From Sodalis sp. dw_96 (GTDB taxonomy: Bacteria > Pseudomonadota > Gammaproteobacteria > Enterobacterales > Enterobacteriaceae), in the NCBI RefSeq assembly GCF_018449575.1, contig NZ_JAAVUT010000005.1, forward strand, positions 124,001 to 188,000: a stretch of 64,000 nucleotides of DNA, written 5' to 3'. A program made the position numbers and the translations under genes. Below, in pieces: positions 52,145-61,523 of this stretch; position 1 is the first letter of the stretch; every line of letters begins with the position of its first letter. The notes below the pieces were generated by a model that had not been told where the DNA came from, searched no databases, and was given only the letters and a program-made list of their open reading frames with translations.

Positions 52145-53836
52145 TTACTTTTCCTTTGCAGCAAGGGAGAGACAATCCATCCCGTTGTCGGTCAGCAAAT
52201 GCTCAAGATTTTCCTGCGATAAGGGTTTGGAGAATAAAAAGCCCTGCAATTGCGTACAACCCGCATCCACCAGAAACTGCTGTTGTTCCTCCGTTTCCAC
52301 CCCTTCCGCGATGACCTGCAAATTCAGTTTTACCCCCAGATTGGATACCGCGGTCACAATCGCGGCGGTATCCTTTAACTGCGTGACGAATTGAACAAAC
52401 GATCGGTCAATTTTCACGCTATCCACCACAATGTCCTTTAACAGGCTGAGACTGGAATAGCCGGTGCCGAAATCGTCCAGAGAAATTCTCACTCCCGCGA
52501 GCCGTAAGGCAATCAGTTGCTCCTTGCTGTTGGCATCGGAATTCATGATAGCGGTTTCGGTCAGCTCCAGCTCAAGCCGCTGAGGCGGGAAATCTTCCTC
52601 CACCAGCAGCTCCAGCACCATGCGGGCAAAGGCGCCGTCCCTGAGCTGGATAGGCGAAACGTTAACCGACACCGAAAGCACGTCCCAACACCGCATCTCG
52701 CGACATGCCTGGCGCAGGATAAATTTCCCCAAGGGAATAATCAGGCCGGTTTCTTCCGCCAGCGGTACAAACTGAACCGGCGATACCTCCCCCAACACCG
52801 GATCTTCCCAGCGCGCCAACGCTTCCACCCCGATGATTTTCTTGTCCGATGCCCGCACCAACGGTTGATAGGCGCAGCTGATACCGCTATTGCGTGACAA
52901 GGCGGTAGCCAAGGCCTTTTCCATACGCCGCTTGCTGGTCAGGCTGGCATCCAGCGATTCGGAATAAAAACAATGCACGTTTTTACCCTTGCGTTTGGCT
53001 TCATACAAGGCGGCATCCGCTTTGCGCAACAGCTCGCCGGCGGTGGTATCCGATTCCGCAATATGAATAACGCCCACGGATACCGTAACAAAAGGCGAAG
53101 CGCCGGTAATGGTGAAGGGTAATTGCGTCTGTTTTACGATCTTCAGGCATAACAACTCGGCGTCTTGACGCAGGATATCGCTGCCGATCAGCAGCGCGAA
53201 TTCATCGCCGCCCATCCGTGCCACCAAGCTGTCTTCCGGCACGACATGCTGCAAACGCCGGGCAAATTCGCACAGCACAAAATCTCCGGCCTGGTGTCCG
53301 TAGGTATCATTAATATTCTTGAATCCGTCGAGATCCATCAGCATCAGCAGCCCGCCGGTTTGTCCCGATCTATCGCTCGGCGCCACGACATGATTCAGCT
53401 GTTCATACAGGGCGGTACGATTATGCAGACCGGTGAGAATATCGTGATAAGCCAGATAGCGGGTTTGGGCTTCGGACTCGCGTAATACCGAAATATCATG
53501 TAATGAAATCAGCAAATAGGGTAGTGAATTCAACATGATCCGCGACGAACGCACCATAAAGACGGTAATTTGGTTATCCCGGCCCGTAACGCGTTCTTCA
53601 TATTCCATAGGCTCACCGTTTTCCAACACCAGCTTGTCCCTTTCCAGAATATGCGACACCAGAAAATCATCCAGACCCTCCAGCGCGGTTTGGCCAATCA
53701 GTTCCTCAGCGGTTTTACCGAACAGTTCACAGGCCTTGCGGTTCAAGAACACCAGCCGATAGTCCCGATCCTTTAAAAAGGTGGCATCAGGCAAGGCATT
53801 CAGCACCGCCTGGCAAACGGCAAGGTTATTGAACAT
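52145..53836 (-). CDS. PAS-GGDEF-EAL cyclic-di-GMP signalling protein
   Basis: 563 residues from ATG 53836. PAS domain about 1-120 (ALPDATFLKDRDYRLVFLNR), GGDEF domain about 135-300 with an intact RMGGDEFALL, and EAL domain about 315-555 with VEALARWEDP, SLDDFGTGYSSLSLL and VIAEGVETEE. Both catalytic signatures look intact, so it could be bifunctional. No membrane segments; the PAS domain should sense a cytoplasmic signal. c-di-GMP controls the cellulose system whose genes lie at the left edge, but no direct link is shown. Confidence 0.9.
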   Translation of the reverse strand: MFNNLAVCQAVLNALPDATFLKDRDYRLVFLNRKACELFGKTAEELIGQTALEGLDDFLVSHILERDKLVLENGEPMEYEERVTGRDNQITVFMVRSSRIMLNSLPYLLISLHDISVLRESEAQTRYLAYHDILTGLHNRTALYEQLNHVVAPSDRSGQTGGLLMLMDLDGFKNINDTYGHQAGDFVLCEFARRLQHVVPEDSLVARMGGDEFALLIGSDILRQDAELLCLKIVKQTQLPFTITGASPFVTVSVGVIHIAESDTTAGELLRKADAALYEAKRKGKNVHCFYSESLDASLTSKRRMEKALATALSRNSGISCAYQPLVRASDKKIIGVEALARWEDPVLGEVSPVQFVPLAEETGLIIPLGKFILRQACREMRCWDVLSVSVNVSPIQLRDGAFARMVLELLVEEDFPPQRLELELTETAIMNSDANSKEQLIALRLAGVRISLDDFGTGYSSLSLLKDIVVDSVKIDRSFVQFVTQLKDTAAIVTAVSNLGVKLNLQVIAEGVETEEQQQFLVDAGCTQLQGFLFSKPLSQENLEHLLTDNGMDCLSLAAKEK

Positions 53837-53898
53837 AAAGGTAGTTATCCTGAGGTTATCGCTATTAAAAGCGTAGCAGAGTTTTCTTTTAAAGCCGC

Positions 53899-54837
53899 CT
53901 AAACCCGATGACAACGGACCTCGAAGCCGGGTATTTTGGCCTCCAGCCGCTGCGGCATTTGACAACCGTCGCCGGCATAGGGGCAGCGATCCAGGAAAAA
54001 ACAGCCCTGGGGGAGCTGACGGTTGTCAGGCAACTCCTCCACCCCATAGCCTGCTTCGCCGAGGGGGCGATCGGCGCGGGGTACGGAGTCCAGCAGCAAG
54101 CGGGTGTAGGGATGTTTGGGATGGTTCAAAACCTGCTGGCTGTCCCCCAGTTCGACGATTTGTCCCAGGTACATGACGGCGACCCGGTCGCTCATATGCC
54201 TGACCACCGAAACATTGTGGGAAATCAGCACATAGGTCAGTTGGCGACGGCGCTGCAACTCCACCAGCAGGTTAAGGATCTGCGCTTGCACCGACACATC
54301 CAGCGCCGACGTGGGTTCATCGAGCACCACGATATCCGGTTCGGAAGAGAGCGCCCGGGCGATGGACAGACGCTGGCGCTGTCCGCCGGAGAATTCATGG
54401 GGCAACCGGTCCAGATAGCCCTTGCGGATACCCACCTGCTCCGCCAGGGTGTCCGCCAGCGCACGCCGTTCGCGGACCGTGTTGTGGTATTGCACATACA
54501 CCGGTTCGGTGATGGTGCGCCAAACCGGCAAGCGCGGATCCAGGGAGGACTGAGGATCCTGAAAGACCATCTGCATACCCGAACCATACCATGATCCGGG
54601 GGAACGGGCGCGAAGTATTTCGCCGCCGGAAGGCGCCAGCAAGCCCATCATCAATTGCGCCAGCGTGCTTTTGCCGCAGCCGGATTCACCGACGATACCC
54701 AGCGTCTCGCCGCGCCGTATGGCCAGATCCAGGCCGTTGAGGGCGTGGACATAACTTTTGACCTTGCCGCGCCAGTTGGCGCCGACGGGAAAACGCACCC
54801 GCACATCCCGCAGTTCCAATAAGGTTTCGGTGTTCAT
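53899..54837 (-). CDS. ddpF: DdpF, dipeptide ABC transporter ATPase
   Basis: 312 residues from ATG 54837. Walker A GESGCGKSTLAQLMMG, signature SGGQRQRLSIARAL, Walker B VVLDEPTSALD, and the C-terminal peptide-transporter extension with a Cys motif (GCFFLDRCPYAGDGC). Second ATPase of the D-Ala-D-Ala importer. Its start overlaps the ddpD stop as TGATG. Last gene of the ddp operon. Confidence 0.92.
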   Translation of the reverse strand: MNTETLLELRDVRVRFPVGANWRGKVKSYVHALNGLDLAIRRGETLGIVGESGCGKSTLAQLMMGLLAPSGGEILRARSPGSWYGSGMQMVFQDPQSSLDPRLPVWRTITEPVYVQYHNTVRERRALADTLAEQVGIRKGYLDRLPHEFSGGQRQRLSIARALSSEPDIVVLDEPTSALDVSVQAQILNLLVELQRRRQLTYVLISHNVSVVRHMSDRVAVMYLGQIVELGDSQQVLNHPKHPYTRLLLDSVPRADRPLGEAGYGVEELPDNRQLPQGCFFLDRCPYAGDGCQMPQRLEAKIPGFEVRCHRV

Positions 54838-55859
54838 CACGGCATCTCCCCCAACCGTCGGTATTGCGGATGCCAACAGGCGGCCTGCTGGCCGTCGGCA
54901 GTCAGAAAGGTATCCGGCGCCGGCCGTCGTTGACACTGGTCGTCGCCGTAACGGCAGCGATCGCGAAACGCACAGCCCGGCGGCAACTGCGTTAAATCGG
55001 GTACCGTGCCCGGAATGGCCGGTAGCGGCGAGCGGGGGATCGCGCCTTCCGGCGTGGCGTTTATCAGGCCGCGGGTATAGGGATGCGCCGGCTGACGGAT
55101 AACCTGCGCCGTCGGTCCGCTTTCAACAACCGTACCGGCATACATGACATACACCCGATCGCACAGCTGCGACACCACCGCCATATCATGGGTAATGAAC
55201 AGCACCGCCGTACCGCTGGCCCGCGCCTTGCGCTGCAATAATAACAACACCTGCCGCTGCACGGTGACATCCAGCGCGGTGGTGGGTTCATCGGCGATAA
55301 TCAGCTGCGGTTCACAAGAAAACGCCATGGCGATCAGCACCCGCTGCCGCATACCGCCGGAAAGCTCGAAGGGATAACGCTCCATGACGCCGGCGGCATC
55401 GGCGATATGCATCTCCTGAAGCAGCGTGATGGCCCTGCGTTTGGCCGCCGGCAAGGGCAGCCGCTGGTGCAACCGGATAACCTCGCACATCTGCCTGCCG
55501 ATGCGCCGGGTCGGGTTAAGGGCGGTCATCGGCTCCTGGAAAATCATTGACATCAGCGACCCGCGCAGAGTGCGCATCTCCGCCTCGCCGGCCTGAAGAA
55601 TATCCCGGTCCAAGACCCGGATTCCGCCGCCGGCCACCTGAAAACTCCCCTTCGGCAACAGTCCCATCACCATCATGGCGGTAACGGATTTACCCGAACC
55701 GGACTCCCCCACCAGCCCGACGATTTCTCCGTTCCCCACCCTCAGCGTTACCCGGTTCAGCGCCTTGACCATGCCGCCGTATACCGGGAAATTCACTTCC
55801 AGGGCGGTAATATCCAGCACCGGACCCGCGACGCCGGGATTCGTCTCTGATTCGCTCAT
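54837..55859 (-). CDS. ddpD: DdpD, dipeptide ABC transporter ATPase
   Basis: 340 residues. Walker A GESGSGKSVTAMMVMG, signature SGGMRQRVLIAMAF, Walker B IIADEPTTALDVTVQ, and the C-terminal oligopeptide extension with GCAFRDRCRYGDDQC. Pairs with DdpF to power the permease. Begins right next to the ddpC stop. Confidence 0.92.
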   Translation of the reverse strand: MSESETNPGVAGPVLDITALEVNFPVYGGMVKALNRVTLRVGNGEIVGLVGESGSGKSVTAMMVMGLLPKGSFQVAGGGIRVLDRDILQAGEAEMRTLRGSLMSMIFQEPMTALNPTRRIGRQMCEVIRLHQRLPLPAAKRRAITLLQEMHIADAAGVMERYPFELSGGMRQRVLIAMAFSCEPQLIIADEPTTALDVTVQRQVLLLLQRKARASGTAVLFITHDMAVVSQLCDRVYVMYAGTVVESGPTAQVIRQPAHPYTRGLINATPEGAIPRSPLPAIPGTVPDLTQLPPGCAFRDRCRYGDDQCQRRPAPDTFLTADGQQAACWHPQYRRLGEMP

Positions 55860-56750
55860 CTAGCGCCCCCGCCCTTTGGGATCCAGCAAATCGCGCAGGC
55901 CGTCGCCGAACAGATTGAATCCGGTGGCGGTAATCATGATGGCGCCGCCGGGAAAAGCGGAATACCACCACTGGTCCAGCACGTAATTGCGGCCGTTGGC
56001 CACCATGGCGCCCCACTCCGCGGTGGGCTGTTGCGCCCCCAGGCCAATGAAACCCAGGGTGGCCGCCATCAGGATGGCGGTGCCGATATCCAGCGACGCC
56101 TGCACCACCAGCGGCGACAGGACATTGCGCAGCACATGCCAACTGATCAAATGCCATCGTGAAGCGCCAAAGGTCCGCGCCGCCTGCATATAAGGCAGAT
56201 GCCGCAGCATCAGGGTCTGTCCGCGGGCAAGACGGACATAAAAAGGAATCCGCACCACCGCAATCGCCAGCATGGCATTGGCCAGGCTGGGTCCCAGCGC
56301 CGCCGCCAGCGCCATGGTCAGCACCAAAGACGGTACCGACAGCATGATATCCATGCAGCGCATAATGAGCGCATCCGCCAGTCCGCCCACCATGCCGGAG
56401 AAACAGCCCAGCAGGGACCCCAGGGTACCGGCGATAAACACCACCGCCAAACCCGACGCCACCGACTGCCGGCTGCCCGCCACCACCCGGCTGAACAGAT
56501 CCCGGCCCACTTCGTCGGTACCGAACCAATGTGCCGGGGAAGGCGCCTGCAGGCGCAGGGCCAAATCAATGGCGTTGGGATCCTGCGGCGCCAGCCAGGG
56601 AGCGAATAACGTCACCGCCAGCACCACCGCCATAATCAGGCCGCCAATCAGGGTCAGCGGGCTGCGGCGTACCCTCCAGCCGACCCGGCGCAAGCGCAGA
56701 AGCCGCGGTGCCGACGCCACCGGCGGCGGGATGATGATTTGCGAACTCAT
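55860..56750 (-). CDS. ddpC: DdpC, dipeptide ABC transporter permease
   Basis: 296 residues, DppC/OppC family: an N-terminal helix (about 33-54), GTDEVGRDLFSRVVAGSRQS, the EAA loop region AARTFGASRWHLISWHVLRN, and C-terminal GGAIMITATGFNLFGDGLRD. Start overlaps the ddpB end by four bases. The N-terminal ~30 residues are Pro/Arg-rich. Confidence 0.93.
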   Translation of the reverse strand: MSSQIIIPPPVASAPRLLRLRRVGWRVRRSPLTLIGGLIMAVVLAVTLFAPWLAPQDPNAIDLALRLQAPSPAHWFGTDEVGRDLFSRVVAGSRQSVASGLAVVFIAGTLGSLLGCFSGMVGGLADALIMRCMDIMLSVPSLVLTMALAAALGPSLANAMLAIAVVRIPFYVRLARGQTLMLRHLPYMQAARTFGASRWHLISWHVLRNVLSPLVVQASLDIGTAILMAATLGFIGLGAQQPTAEWGAMVANGRNYVLDQWWYSAFPGGAIMITATGFNLFGDGLRDLLDPKGRGR

Positions 56751-57766
56751 GGCGCCGCCCTGCCCATGCGTGGGTCAATCCATAAATAGAGCAAATCCAC
56801 TGCCAGGTTCACCACGACGTAAGCAAATGACACCACCACCGCGAATCCCATCACCGCCGGGAAATCCAGCGCCTGGATCGAATCCACCACATAGGCTCCC
56901 ATACCGGGCCAGGCGAAAACCGTTTCGGTCAGCACCGCGCCATACAGCAAATCCCCCAGCGCAAGGCCGAGGATGGTCACCGACGGGATCAGCGCATTGG
57001 GCAACGCGTGGCCCAGCACCACACGCACGGCGGAGAGCCCGTTGGCCCGCGCGGTGCGGATGTAGTCCTCCCCAAGCTGTTCCAGCATCGCCGAACGGAT
57101 CTGGCGCGCCACGATGCCCAAATGGACAAACGCCAGGGTGAGCGACGGCAAAATCAGGTGTTGCAGGCCGTTGACCAATACCTCGCGATTACCGGTCAGC
57201 AGCGCGTCGAGCACGTAAAAACCGGTGATATGCCGCGGCGGATCCAGCCAATCATCCAGCCGTCCGCCCCCCGGCAGCCAGTTAAGGCGGCCATAAAACA
57301 GAATAATCACCCCCAGCCCCAGCCAGAACGCCGGGGTGGAGATGCCGCTGATGGCCAGCAGGCGAACCAGATGATCCAGCCAGCGGTTGGCGTACACCGC
57401 CGACAACACGCCCAGCGGCACGCCGATAACGATAGCCAGGGTCATGGCGGTTAATGCCAACTCCAGCGTGGCCGGGAAATAGGCCCGCAGATCTTCCGCC
57501 ACCGGCCGTCCGGTACGGATAGAGGTGCCGAGATCGCCGTGCAGCAAATCGGTGATATAACGAATGAATTGTCGATAAAGCGGCTGATCCAGCCCCAATT
57601 GATGGCGGATATGCCGCACTATTTCGTCGCTGCCGCGATCCCCGGCCAACAGCCGCGCCGGATCGCCCGGGATCAAATGGGAGATGATAAAGGTAATGAC
57701 ACAGACGCCTATCACCACCACCACCAGACCCCAGCAGCGCTGACGGATTATGCTCCAGAACGTCAT
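56747..57766 (-). CDS. ddpB: DdpB, dipeptide ABC transporter permease
   Basis: 339 residues from ATG 57766 (E. coli 340); very close to E. coli DdpB: MTFWSIIRQRCWGLVVVVIG, ISHLIPGDPARLLAGDRGSD, LPGGGRLDDWLDPP, and the EAA loop EDYIRTARANGLSAV. Six membrane helices. Between it and ddpA lies a 130-bp gap containing a duplicated ddpA tail. Confidence 0.95.
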   Translation of the reverse strand: MTFWSIIRQRCWGLVVVVIGVCVITFIISHLIPGDPARLLAGDRGSDEIVRHIRHQLGLDQPLYRQFIRYITDLLHGDLGTSIRTGRPVAEDLRAYFPATLELALTAMTLAIVIGVPLGVLSAVYANRWLDHLVRLLAISGISTPAFWLGLGVIILFYGRLNWLPGGGRLDDWLDPPRHITGFYVLDALLTGNREVLVNGLQHLILPSLTLAFVHLGIVARQIRSAMLEQLGEDYIRTARANGLSAVRVVLGHALPNALIPSVTILGLALGDLLYGAVLTETVFAWPGMGAYVVDSIQALDFPAVMGFAVVVSFAYVVVNLAVDLLYLWIDPRMGRAAP

Positions 57767-57826
57767 ATTTCCCCCTGTAACGGGATGGTCCGGCATCGAA
57801 GGGAAACCGGACGGAGGCCCTGATTT

Positions 57827-57889
57827 TTACTTATCCGCGGGACGTTGGACCTGCCCCGGCATAGGGTTATAAACGAAGCCCATGACCTC
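57827..57889 (-). pseudogene. Vestige of a second ddpA 3' end
   Basis: Read on the minus strand this stretch encodes EVMGFVYNPMPGQVQRPADK followed by TAA. It aligns with the real DdpA end (EVTGFAYNPMLEQVFNVAQM plus SKK and stop) that finishes just upstream at 57897. Similarity stops abruptly at the Glu codon. It looks like the remaining tail of a tandem paralogue lost by deletion, or a diverged partial duplication. Confidence 0.7.
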
Positions 57890-57896
57890 TGGATCC

Positions 57897-59474
57897 CTAT
57901 TTTTTACTCATCTGGGCGACGTTGAAGACCTGCTCCAGCATTGGGTTATATGCAAAACCCGTAACCTCGTTATTCATCGCCACCTGATAGTTTTTCTGGA
58001 ACAGATAAACATAGGCCGCCTCGTTTATAACGATTTTCTCCGCGGCCCGGTAATCCACGGTGCGCTGAGCCTGATCCGCTACCGACACCGCTTTTTTCAG
58101 CAGGGCGTCCACCTGTGGATTGCTGTAAAACGAACGGTTGCCCGGCAGGCCCTTTTTATCGGATTCAAACCAGTAGTTCATGAACATATAGGGATCGGCG
58201 AAATCCGGGCTCCAGTTGCCGATGGCGATATCGTAGTTACCCTGCCCCACCCGATCGCGCATGGTGGCGTTGGCCAGTTTTTCCAGTTTCACCTGGATGC
58301 CGATTTGCGACAGGCTGGCCTGCACCGACAGGGCGATGGCTTCCCAATTGGGGTCATTCACCGAATAGAGGAAATCCAGCGACTGCGGTTTATCCTTCAC
58401 CTGGGCCAGCGCCGCTTTGGCCTTATCGACATCATGGCCATACTGCATGGCGGCGGGATCATAACCCCACAACCCTTCTGGGATCGGCCCGCGCATCTGT
58501 TTGCCGCCGCCCGCCAGAATACCCGACACCATGCCCTGATAATCCACCGCCCAGGAAATGGCCCGGCGCAGATCCACCTGATTGAGCGGCGCTTTGCTAT
58601 TGTTGAGATAAAGGTAGGTCACCCGCAGCGAAGGATACTCATCCACCGCCACCTTTTTTTCCTGTTTTAACGCCGTTAACTGATCGATGGGCAGAGATTC
58701 GGCGATATCCACATCGCCGCGGGTCAATTGCAGGCGCCGTGTGGCGCTCTCGCCGATAATCTTCACCAGGACCCGATTAAAGGCCGGCCTGGGGCCGCTG
58801 TAATAGCCGTTGGGCACCAGCACCAGCTGTTGTCCCTTTTGCCAGCGCTCCAGCTTATAGGGCCCGGAACCGGCGGTGTTGCCCGCCAGCCAGGCTTTAC
58901 CGCCGTCCTCCGGATGCTGCTTGGCGATGGCCGGGTTTACGATGCCCGCCCCGTCGTTGGCCAGGGTATACAAAAACGGCGCGAACGGCGTTTTCAGCGT
59001 GAATCGCACCGTCATCGGGTCCACCGCCTCGACCACCATATCCTTGGGAAAGGCTTCCGACGGGCCTTGGCCGATTTGCATCAGCCTTTCAAACGACCAC
59101 TTCACCGCATCGGCGTTCACCGCGCTGCCGTCATCGAATTTCTGCCCGGGTTTTAAGGTAAAGGTCCAGGTCAATTGATCGGCACTCACCGTCCAGCCGG
59201 ACGCCAAATCCCCCTCGATGTCTGTGGAGCCCTTGCCGCCGGCGGTTTTGTATTGAATCAATCGCTGATAGGCGGGATAGGTTACCGTCCAGTCGTTATT
59301 ATCGATGGTCACCGCCGGATCAAGATTTTGCGGATCCGCCGCTTTGGCGATAACCAGCATATCTTTCGGCACCGCGGCCTGAACCGCCGGCGACAGCGAG
59401 ACGGTTAACGCGACGGCGGCGGCAATGCAGGTGCGACTGAATAATGACCAGGGCTTGGCTACGGGGTTGCTCAT
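57897..59474 (-). CDS. ddpA: DdpA, D-Ala-D-Ala periplasmic binding protein
   Basis: 525 residues from ATG 59474. Signal peptide about 1-34 (TCIAAAVALTVSLSPAVQAA). SBP_bac_5 domain: AADPQNLDPAVTIDNND, WTFTLKPGQKFDDGSAVNAD, NPAIAKQHPEDGGKAWLAGN, RAISWAVDYQGMVSGILAGG. It delivers D-alanyl-D-alanine to DdpBCDF. Located between ddpX and ddpB as in E. coli. Confidence 0.93.
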   Translation of the reverse strand: MSNPVAKPWSLFSRTCIAAAVALTVSLSPAVQAAVPKDMLVIAKAADPQNLDPAVTIDNNDWTVTYPAYQRLIQYKTAGGKGSTDIEGDLASGWTVSADQLTWTFTLKPGQKFDDGSAVNADAVKWSFERLMQIGQGPSEAFPKDMVVEAVDPMTVRFTLKTPFAPFLYTLANDGAGIVNPAIAKQHPEDGGKAWLAGNTAGSGPYKLERWQKGQQLVLVPNGYYSGPRPAFNRVLVKIIGESATRRLQLTRGDVDIAESLPIDQLTALKQEKKVAVDEYPSLRVTYLYLNNSKAPLNQVDLRRAISWAVDYQGMVSGILAGGGKQMRGPIPEGLWGYDPAAMQYGHDVDKAKAALAQVKDKPQSLDFLYSVNDPNWEAIALSVQASLSQIGIQVKLEKLANATMRDRVGQGNYDIAIGNWSPDFADPYMFMNYWFESDKKGLPGNRSFYSNPQVDALLKKAVSVADQAQRTVDYRAAEKIVINEAAYVYLFQKNYQVAMNNEVTGFAYNPMLEQVFNVAQMSKK

Positions 59475-59518
59475 ACAAGGACTCCAGCAAGTGACAGGAA
59501 CGGTACCGGCGGCGGAAT

Positions 59519-60088
59519 TCACTCCGCATTGCCGGGGGGATAACAACCAAAACGATCGGTGAGCAGCGGATAACCGGCAGCGTCGGGCAGCTCAAAATGC
59601 CACCACTCGCTGGTGATTCCGCGAAACCCACCCGCCGCCATGATCGCGTTCAATAACAGGCGATGCCGCTGCGCCGTCACCGGTAAACCGGGGAAAAACG
59701 GCTGGGAACGCGGGGTCATCTCATCGAACCCGCTGCCCATATCCAACACCGGCCCCTCCCGCAAGGCAACATCCACCGCAACGCCGCGACTGTGATGGGA
59801 ACCGAGGTTAACGTCCATCACATAGCGTGGATCCGGGCAGGCATCCCACAGATACTGTTGCGCCACACGAGGACGGTAGGCGTCATAAAGAATAAGGGTG
59901 AGGCCCGCCATAGAGGCCACCTCAACGCTGCGGGCCAGGGCCCGGGCCGCATCGGGATGCAGCAGACAGCGGTTTTCCCGGTAAATCGCCCGGCCGGTGA
60001 TATTGTCGGCGGTGGCATATTTCAGATCGATTTCAACCGCCGGCAGGCTACGGGAGATATCAATCAGCTCAATGTCTTCACTCATCAT
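59519..60088 (-). CDS. ddpX: DdpX, D-alanyl-D-alanine dipeptidase (VanX family)
   Basis: 189 residues from the double ATG at 60088/60085 (E. coli 193). Zinc-binding motif SHHSRGVAVDVAL and EWWHFELPD, plus YDAYRPRVAQQYLWD, are VanX/DdpX signatures. It cleaves D-Ala-D-Ala to D-alanine so peptidoglycan debris can be used as food. No signal peptide, consistent with cytoplasmic action after import. First gene of the ddp operon. Confidence 0.95.
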   Translation of the reverse strand: MMSEDIELIDISRSLPAVEIDLKYATADNITGRAIYRENRCLLHPDAARALARSVEVASMAGLTLILYDAYRPRVAQQYLWDACPDPRYVMDVNLGSHHSRGVAVDVALREGPVLDMGSGFDEMTPRSQPFFPGLPVTAQRHRLLLNAIMAAGGFRGITSEWWHFELPDAAGYPLLTDRFGCYPPGNAE

Positions 60089-60271
60089 CTGCTCTCTTCT
60101 CATTCACAACGCCAAGCCTGGTCCGCCATGCCATTACCGCCGACAGAGAGTATTGATCTCGCGTCGGACCGCGGTGATGTCTCCTCAACATCGTCGCACT
60201 CATCGCGCCGAGGCTTGGATTGCACATGCCACGGCTATAACTCCCAGGTTCTTCAGGGGTATCCGCTACCA

Positions 60272-61153
60272 CTAAGGCTCAAACTGGCCCAATTCCCGCT
60301 GCAATTGCCGGTTGGCCGCCAGGCGCTGTTCCATATCGTCCCCCAGATGCTCCACCACCGCCGACAACATCAGGTTAAACAGGCAGCTGAACGGCGACAG
60401 CGCATCCCAAAAATGGCCGGTATCGGTTTTCAACTGCAATAAATCCGCCGGATAATCCCGAGCCCAGGGGCAAAAAAGATCGGTTATCAACGCTAACCGC
60501 AGTCCGCGCTCACTGGCAACCTGGCAATATTTTCGCGCCATCACCGAATAGGCGCGGGTATCGGTCACCACCAGATAAGGATGGGCGAATTCGGAATTCA
60601 GCGACTCCACATAGGTGCCGGACAGCCCGTCGGCGAACCATACCCTTGGACGCAAATATTCCAAATGGCTGAAAAAGGCGTTGGCGATACCCCGCGTCGA
60701 CTGTATGCCGACCACGAATACCGCATCGGCGACAGCCAACTGACGGCAGATGGTATCGAAGGTCTCGGTTTGCGCCAGTTGGTAAGCGTGTTGAATGGCC
60801 TCCAGCTCCAGTCCCAAGGACTGCTGCAGCTTTTGCCGCCGCGGCTGTTCGCTGCGCTGCCGATAGGCGTCAAGACGGTCGGTTACCCCCCAGCTTTGGT
60901 AAAGGGCTCCGCTCTCCTCGCGCAGCTCCCGTTTGAAATCGTCCAGATTTCGATAGCCGATGCGCCGCAGATAGCGGCCGACGGTAATACCGCTGGTATC
61001 GGCGCGACGGGCAATGCTGTCGGCGGTCTCAAAGGGGATTTGCCCCAGATTGGCCAGCAGCCAGCTTGCAATCCGTTTACCGGAGGGCGTCTGATGAACA
61101 AATGAAGCCTCAATGCGGGCGACAATGTCTGATGGGGTGGACGTGGCTGTCAT
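60272..61153 (-). CDS. RpiR/MurR family regulator
   Basis: 293 residues. N-terminal HTH_6 (about 20-90: ADSIARRADTSGITVGRYLR) and C-terminal SIS domain (about 125-265: DAVFVVGIQSTRGIANAFFS). SIS domains bind phosphosugars or small metabolites. It lies upstream of ddpX on the same strand after a 183-bp gap and is the likely local regulator of the D-Ala-D-Ala genes, which in E. coli have no such neighbour. Confidence 0.88.
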   Translation of the reverse strand: MTATSTPSDIVARIEASFVHQTPSGKRIASWLLANLGQIPFETADSIARRADTSGITVGRYLRRIGYRNLDDFKRELREESGALYQSWGVTDRLDAYRQRSEQPRRQKLQQSLGLELEAIQHAYQLAQTETFDTICRQLAVADAVFVVGIQSTRGIANAFFSHLEYLRPRVWFADGLSGTYVESLNSEFAHPYLVVTDTRAYSVMARKYCQVASERGLRLALITDLFCPWARDYPADLLQLKTDTGHFWDALSPFSCLFNLMLSAVVEHLGDDMEQRLAANRQLQRELGQFEP

Positions 61154-61199
61154 GTTATTTTGTTAACACTATTTTGTTAAATGTTATAACACTAACATG
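61151..61199. promoter_or_regulatory. Candidate operator at the rpiR-family gene start
   Basis: Outer inverted repeat CATGTTA (61151-61157) / TAACATG (61193-61199), with the direct repeat TATTTTGTTAA at 61156 and 61170 (period 14) inside. The left arm includes the regulator's own start codon, suggesting autoregulation. The rest of the 370-bp gap to the permease gene contains a TATAAT box at 61420-61425 (-35 unclear) but nothing else recognised. Confidence 0.4.
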
Positions 61200-61523
61200 C
61201 AGATTTTATGCCAACGGGATGAACTGTCCAATGAATTGGACATGAAAAGAAAGGAAACGTCACCACCAGCAATACCTTGAGACAGCCGACGGCGCAAAAC
61301 CACTGCTCCGGCGCACCGGATCGGTGCCATTGCACCAAAAGAGTGAGCTGCCGGCCCTCTTTAGATGCCGCTGTGGGATAAAGTCACTCTCTTTTTACGC
61401 GCCCAATTCCTTGTTTCCTTATATAATGCGCCTGCTTCATGGTTTGCCGCCGCCTGATAACAGGCGGAATGATGGCATAGCTATTGCTTAGGCTGTGCTG
61501 ACAACTTCAATGAGATAACTCCC

